This document shows, one piece after another, positions 5,241 to 7,746 of a stretch of DNA of 7,746 nt. The stretch spans positions 1,524,398 through 1,532,143 of the forward strand of contig CP070682.1 of assembly GCA_020352595.1 (NCBI GenBank). Reading direction: 5' to 3'. Both the position numbers and the translations under genes were made by a program. Within the stretch, counting starts at the first letter, position 1; every line of letters begins with the position of its first letter. Source of the stretch: a bacterium (lineage in GTDB: Bacteria > BMS3Abin14). Under the pieces are notes generated by a model that saw nothing but the letters and a program-made list of their open reading frames with translations, had not been told where the DNA came from and did no database searches.

Positions 5241-5942
5241 CAGAAGAACGAGGCTCTGGAATCCTTCATCTACGCGGCAGGGCATGATCTCAAGTCCCCG
5301 CTGGCGAGCGCACTGGGTTTTACCCAGCTCCTGGCCGGTTCCCTGCCCCCGGAGGCCGACGGTCGCCGAGCTGACATGTTCGGGCGGGTGCAGCGCAACC
5401 TCAAACGGATGGACCACATGCTCAGGGATCTCCTGGAATACGCCAGGATCGGACAGGAAAAGGATGACGCATCTCCCCTGGACCTTCGCGAACTGCTGAA
5501 CCAGATCCTGGACGAAAAGCGCCAGGAAATGGAAGCGGTCCAGGCCGAGGTGATCGTGTCCGATGCTCTTCCCCCCCTTCGCATGAGCGAGACGCGTGCT
5601 TACCAGGTCTTCATGAACCTCCTGACCAACAGCCTGAAGTTCCGGCGGGAGGGAGTCGCGCCGAGGATCGAGATCGGGGTGGCGGAGGAGGCCGATAAGA
5701 ACTCCTCCCACAGGGTCTTCTTCTTCAGGGACAACGGCAAGGGCATCGGGGACAGGGACATCGGAAAGGTGTTCAACCTGTTCACCAGCTTCGGCGGTTT
5801 CGATCAGGGCGGAACGGGTGCCGGCCTCGCCATCGTCAAGAGGATCGTGGATCTGCGGGGGGGGACCATCCGGGTTGAATCCAGGACCGAAGAGGGGACC
5901 ACCTTCATCTTTTCTCTGCCCGTCGCCCACCCGCTGGACTGA
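5241..5942 (+). CDS. HisKA-HATPase half of the split kinase (no start codon for the H-box)
   Basis: This stretch continues the frame of 4344 past the TAG for 233 codons before TGA. It begins QKNEALESFIYAAGHDLKSP, a standard HisKA helix with the phospho-acceptor His (codon 314 of the joined frame), and continues to an intact HATPase. The first ATG in frame is at 5376, after the H-box, giving a 188-residue fragment (MFGRVQRNLKRMDHML onward) with ATP-binding motifs but no acceptor histidine. No obvious Shine-Dalgarno precedes it, so independent translation is unlikely. Preserved motifs and lack of other stops imply recent loss or continued use through readthrough. Confidence 0.75.
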   Translation, partial: QKNEALESFIYAAGHDLKSPLASALGFTQLLAGSLPPEADGRRADMFGRVQRNLKRMDHMLRDLLEYARIGQEKDDASPLDLRELLNQILDEKRQEMEAVQAEVIVSDALPPLRMSETRAYQVFMNLLTNSLKFRREGVAPRIEIGVAEEADKNSSHRVFFFRDNGKGIGDRDIGKVFNLFTSFGGFDQGGTGAGLAIVKRIVDLRGGTIRVESRTEEGTTFIFSLPVAHPLD

Positions 5943-5968
5943 ACGGCGGACCCGGCCAGGGACCAATC

Positions 5969-6023
5969 CAAGATCCATCTCGACAGATTCGGCGCCCTGA
6001 GCATTGTCGAAGGGCAAGATCCA
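5969..6023. repeat. 37-bp palindromic element flanked by 9-bp direct repeats
   Basis: CAAGATCCA occurs exactly at 5969-5977 and at 6015-6023. Between them lie 37 bases with inverted ends TCGACA (5980-5985) and TGTCGA (6005-6010), and a right half CCCTGAGCATTGTCGAAGGG (5995-6014). That right half resembles, from memory, a short repeat common in environmental bacterial genomes. The arrangement looks like a small mobile insertion with target-site duplication. Confidence 0.6.
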
Positions 6024-6054
6024 AGGAGAAAGTCGGTTCCCGTTTCCTCGACGA

Positions 6055-6079
6055 ATTTGATATTTGAGGACCGTCCCCC
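6055..6079. repeat. Possible REP-like sequence
   Basis: ATTTGA appears at 6055-6060 and 6062-6067 and is followed by GGACCGTCCCC (6069-6079), which contains the inverted pair GGAC/GTCC. From memory this resembles REP-type sequences near IS200-like REP transposases, but no transposase is present here and the match is not verified. Confidence 0.3.
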
Positions 6080-6090
6080 GCACACTGAAT

Positions 6091-6112
6091 CCCAGGTACC
6101 AGGCACTGCTCC
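6091..6112 (-). repeat. Partial inverted copy of the repeat element
   Basis: Read on the minus strand this begins GAGCAGTGCCTGGTACCTGG, close to GAGCAGTACCTAGCACCTTG of copy A and GAGCAGTACTTGGTTCCTGG of copy C. The GCTCTGACAC half of the head is missing. It faces copy C about 60 bases away. Confidence 0.5.
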
Positions 6113-6168
6113 CCTCCTCGCCCCGTCGCGCCGTCCCCCCCATCGCCTCGTCGCCTGGTCGGAACTTT

Positions 6169-6237
6169 TCGCTCTGACACCAAAGAGCAGTACTTGGTTC
6201 CTGGATCCCAGGCCCTAGGTCCCAGGCACCAGGTACT
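6169..6237. repeat. Intergenic repeat element, copy C: stem-loop head plus palindromic body
   Basis: TCGCTCTGACAC (6169-6180) and AGAGCAGTAC (6184-6193) are identical to copy A; only the three bases between differ (CAA against TGG). GCTCT (6171-6175) and AGAGC (6184-6188) pair. The body 6189-6237 is a 49-bp imperfect palindrome from AGTACTTGG to CCAGGTACT, centred near 6213. It could form a cruciform, or an RNA hairpin upstream of the next gene. Confidence 0.72.
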
Positions 6238-6276
6238 ACCCCCCCTCGCCTGGTCGCACTGTCTCCCCGTCTCCCG

Positions 6277-6285
6277 TGGTATGAT
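6277..6285 (+). promoter_or_regulatory. Extended -10 promoter of the Clp1-like gene
   Basis: TGGTATGAT is an extended -10 element (TG 6277-6278, TATGAT 6280-6285) and shares GTGGTA with the kinase promoter at 4246-4251. No clear -35 is present. Transcription would start near 6292, about 24 bases before the leader ATG. Confidence 0.45.
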
Positions 6286-6315
6286 GGCACAGGGACCGGT
6301 CTGTGGAGGGCGTTC

Positions 6316-6351
6316 ATGTCAGCGGTTTGCTCACAGGCGAGGGGGGGGTGA
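6316..6351 (+). CDS. Possible 11-residue leader ORF ahead of the Clp1-like gene
   Basis: ATG 6316 has the ideal ribosome site GGAGGG (6305-6310) five bases upstream and encodes MSAVCSQARGG, ending in TGA (6349-6351) just after a run of eight G. The main GTG start follows after only three bases and is in the same frame. This could be a leader peptide that couples translation of the kinase by re-initiation. No amino-acid-specific attenuation pattern is visible. It may also be chance. Confidence 0.33.
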   Translation: MSAVCSQARGG

Positions 6352-6354
6352 GAG

Positions 6355-7215
6355 GTGCTTCGGGACTATTTCGCCGATGGCGTGCTGCCGGAGGTCATCC
6401 GCGGCTCAGTGACCCGGCGGATCATGGTCCTCGGCGGAACGGACACAGGCAAGACCACCCTGGTGGAGGACCTGGCAAACCATCTCTCCAGAGAGGGGCC
6501 CGTGGCACTGGTGGACCTCGACGTGGGCCAGTCCACTGTAGGCCCGCCCACCACAGTGGCATGGACGCTGGTGGAGGGCGGTTTCCCGGGCAGGGGCTTG
6601 CTCCAGGCCGGGGAGATGGCCTTCGTGGGATCCCTTTCTCCCAGGGGAAACCTCCTGCCGGCCTTGAGCGGTGCGGCCAGGATGGTGTTCTCGGCCGCAG
6701 CAGCCTGTCCCAGGATCCTCATCGACACTTCCGGCTTCATCGAGGAGCCGGCTGGGGCGGTGTTCAAGCAGCACAAGGTGGACCTCCTCCAGCCCGACCT
6801 TGTCATCGCCCTGCAGCAGACCGAAGAGCTCGAGCCCATCCTTCACTCCTTCTCCCACCAGACCAGGCCGGCGGTCCTGCGTCTTTCCGTCCCCCCGGGG
6901 GTGCGGAAACGGGACCCGGAAGAGAGAGCGGCCTGGAGGCGGGAGCGCTTCGCCGCCTATTTCGGGAAGGCCGTCCTCCGGGAGGTGAGCCTGTCCTCCG
7001 TGGGGCTTCGCGTCACCCGTGAGCTGGCCGACCTCTCCAATTTCGCCCTCAGGAACCGCATCGTGTCCCTGAGGGACGACGGCGGGCGTGATCTGGCCCT
7101 GGGCGTCATCGTGGAGGTGGCAAGGAAGCAGGGGAACCTGGTGATTCGCACCCCCCTCGACGGGAACACCCCGATTTCCACAGTGGTCATCGGCGAGGCG
7201 CTCTCGCCCCTTTGA
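6355..7215 (+). CDS. Clp1/Grc3-like P-loop polynucleotide 5'-hydroxyl kinase family protein
   Basis: A 286-residue soluble ATPase. The family phosphorylates 5'-OH ends of RNA or DNA in archaea and eukaryotes (Clp1, Grc3/Nol9); the role of bacterial members is not established to my knowledge. Motifs in order: Walker A GGTDTGKTT (27-35, K33); ALVDLDVGQSTVGPPTTVAW (51-70), matching the family's D-x-D-x-GQ and GPP; a GS-x-SP-x-GN segment (92-99); LIDTSGFIEE (122-131), the counterpart of the family's N/D-T-x-GW; and LLQPDLVIALQQTEELEPIL (144-163). The C-terminal part (about 205-286) ends with a small beta domain like that of archaeal homologues (VSLRDDGGRDLALGVIVEV, RTPL). GTG 6355 follows a G-rich ribosome site. 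The gene stands alone, with no RNA ligase or nuclease beside it. The family call is good; the activity is inferred. Confidence 0.8.
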   Translation: MLRDYFADGVLPEVIRGSVTRRIMVLGGTDTGKTTLVEDLANHLSREGPVALVDLDVGQSTVGPPTTVAWTLVEGGFPGRGLLQAGEMAFVGSLSPRGNLLPALSGAARMVFSAAAACPRILIDTSGFIEEPAGAVFKQHKVDLLQPDLVIALQQTEELEPILHSFSHQTRPAVLRLSVPPGVRKRDPEERAAWRRERFAAYFGKAVLREVSLSSVGLRVTRELADLSNFALRNRIVSLRDDGGRDLALGVIVEVARKQGNLVIRTPLDGNTPISTVVIGEALSPL

Positions 7216-7254
7216 GGACAGCAGGTCGCGTGGATGCGCCGCGAGGCAGTCCTC
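7214..7254 (+). terminator. Two-part hairpin at the 3' end of the Clp1-like gene
   Basis: GAGGAC (7214-7219, overlapping the stop codon) pairs with GTCCTC (7249-7254), and inside it TCGCG (7226-7230) pairs with CGCGA (7240-7244) around a nine-base loop. Only a pyrimidine-rich tract follows, not a clean T-run, so it may be a weak terminator or a 3'-end stabilising stem. Confidence 0.42.
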
Positions 7255-7291
7255 TCCCTCGCAGGTTGTTCCTCCACGTCCCTGACCTCCG

Positions 7292-7320
7292 TTGACAAAC
7301 CACCCAACCATTCCTAACTT
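7292..7320 (+). promoter_or_regulatory. Candidate promoter of the dienelactone-hydrolase-type gene
   Basis: A perfect TTGACA (7292-7297) is followed after 17 bases by TAACTT (7315-7320), a weak -10. The surrounding 7300-7335 is more AT-rich than the rest of the window. The leader to the ATG would be about 80 bases, and I see no regulatory fold in it. Confidence 0.4.
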
Positions 7321-7409
7321 AATCAGTATGTTATTGGGCAGCCAGCCGGATGCCGGACGCTGTGTTATGCCTGCTACGCCTTTTAACCGTGAACAGGGAG
7401 GTCTGGATC

Positions 7410-7746
7410 ATGAAAAGGATGCTGTTTATATTGCTGGCTCTCGCATGGGCGGTACCCCGCCCGGCGGTGGCCGAGGATGCGGCGCTGAAGATCCTGGAGC
7501 AGTCCCCCAGGCACCAGGAGTGGGTCGCCGTGAAGCAGGGCGACCGGGAGGTGCACTCCTTCGTGGTCTATCCGGAGGTCGAGGGGAAGGCCATGGCCGT
7601 GGTCATCATCCACGAGAACCGCGGGCTCACCGACTGGGTGCGCAGCGTGGCCGACCGTGTGGCCGAGGCCGGGTATATTGCCATCGCGCCGGACCTCCTC
7701 TCCGGCGCCGGGCCGGGCGGCGGCAGGACCCGGGACTTTCCCGACC
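7410..7746 (+). CDS. Exported dienelactone-hydrolase-family alpha/beta hydrolase (C-terminus outside window)
   Basis: The first 112 residues of an alpha/beta hydrolase. ATG 7410 has GGGAGGT (7396-7402) seven bases upstream. Residues 1-21 are a signal peptide (MKRMLFILLALAWAV, then PRPAVA) with likely cleavage after AVA at 21, so the enzyme acts in the periplasm or beyond. VVIIHENRGL (64-73) is the family motif carrying the conserved Glu near the active site; RVAEAGYIAIAPDLLSG (83-99) is the next conserved block. The nucleophile, Asp and His should lie past the right edge. Family members cleave dienelactone or, more often, unknown esters; this one is too partial to assign a substrate. It follows the Clp1-like gene after 194 bases with its own promoter, so no operon is implied. 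Confidence 0.85.
   Translation, partial: MKRMLFILLALAWAVPRPAVAEDAALKILEQSPRHQEWVAVKQGDREVHSFVVYPEVEGKAMAVVIIHENRGLTDWVRSVADRVAEAGYIAIAPDLLSGAGPGGGRTRDFPD

Larger units (their letters stand above)
4344..5942 (+). pseudogene. MASE3 sensor histidine kinase interrupted by one in-frame TAG
   Basis: One reading frame runs from TTG 4344 to TGA 5942 and encodes a complete 532-codon sensor kinase except for TAG at codon 299 (5238-5240). Order: MASE3 membrane sensor (about 35-270), short helical linker (272-310), HisKA H-box AAGHDLKSPL with H314, and the HATPase with N-box (N425, N429), G1 DNGKG (463-467), F-box FNLFTSF (477-483) and G2 GGTGAGLAI (489-497). Homology resumes directly after the stop, so no base is gained or lost; CAG or GAG to TAG by one substitution would explain it. 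No ATG, GTG or TTG in this frame lies between the TAG and the H-box, so active kinase needs readthrough. Otherwise it is a recent pseudogene or a sequencing error. No response regulator is adjacent. A GGAGG 11 bases before TTG is the only start signal. Confidence 0.82.
5943..6354. other. Repeat-rich gene-free region
   Basis: The 412 bases between the kinase and the Clp1-like gene contain, in order: a 37-bp palindromic insertion with 9-bp flanking repeats (5969-6023); a doubled ATTTGA followed by GAGGACCGTCCCC (6055-6079); a partial inverted copy of the repeat element (6091-6112); C-rich low-complexity DNA in which TCGCCTGGTCG occurs twice (6151-6161, 6246-6256); a full repeat-element copy (6169-6237); then promoter and leader for the next gene. 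I see no convincing protein gene until the small leader ORF at 6316. Confidence 0.7.

Noticed and set aside
5284..5499. A 71-codon frame starting at an ATG inside the kinase H-box region
   Set aside because: It is in another frame from the HisKA domain, shows no family motif, and is a shadow.
4434..6317. A 627-codon open frame on the minus strand opposite the kinase and the repeat region
   Set aside because: Its product has no recognisable domain, is rich in Glu, Val, Gly, Pro and Gln as expected for the complement of GC-rich genes, and runs through both coding and repeat DNA. The plus-strand kinase motifs explain the sequence better.

Overview
The window is GC-rich bacterial chromosome with densely packed, mostly single-gene transcription units on both strands. 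No rRNA, tRNA, CRISPR array or complete transposase is visible. An LtaS/OpgB-type membrane enzyme, a PilZ protein, a MASE3 histidine kinase and a bacterial Clp1/Grc3-like kinase occur together with intergenic GGNACCTGG-type repeats. This suggests an environmental Gram-negative bacterium, perhaps of the former Deltaproteobacteria. That placement is inference from gene flavour and repeats, not from a marker gene.

Layout. 1-326 (-) is the N-terminal part of a TetR/AcrR regulator that runs off the left edge. 339-612 is a divergent intergenic region with a candidate regulator promoter/operator and a repeat element. 613-2475 (+) is a five-helix membrane protein with a sulfatase-fold LTA-synthase-like domain. 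2476-2705 is a convergent gap with a second, degenerate repeat tract. 2706-3086 (-) is a small PilZ protein behind a near-consensus promoter. 3282-4184 (+) is a RarD-type EamA permease that starts at a TTG. 4344-5942 (+) is a MASE3-HisKA-HATPase sensor kinase split by one in-frame TAG. 5943-6354 is a 412-base gene-free stretch packed with small repeats. 6355-7215 (+) is a Clp1/Grc3-like P-loop polynucleotide kinase with a possible 11-codon leader ORF. 7410-7746 (+) is the start of a secreted dienelactone-hydrolase-family protein that runs off the right edge.

How the genes relate. I see no multi-gene operon: each gene has its own promoter-like sequence or a sizeable gap in front. Themes are envelope work (sulfatase-fold transferase, permease, exported hydrolase) and signalling (TetR regulator, c-di-GMP-type PilZ, sensor kinase), but nothing proves a shared pathway.

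Most worth a second look are the amber codon in the kinase, which removes the phospho-acceptor histidine with no restart codon able to restore it; the bacterial Clp1/Grc3-like kinase; a 37-bp palindromic insertion bounded by 9-bp direct repeats; and a repeated intergenic element that keeps a hairpin stem while its loop varies. I did not find a convincing new multi-gene defence or biosynthetic system.
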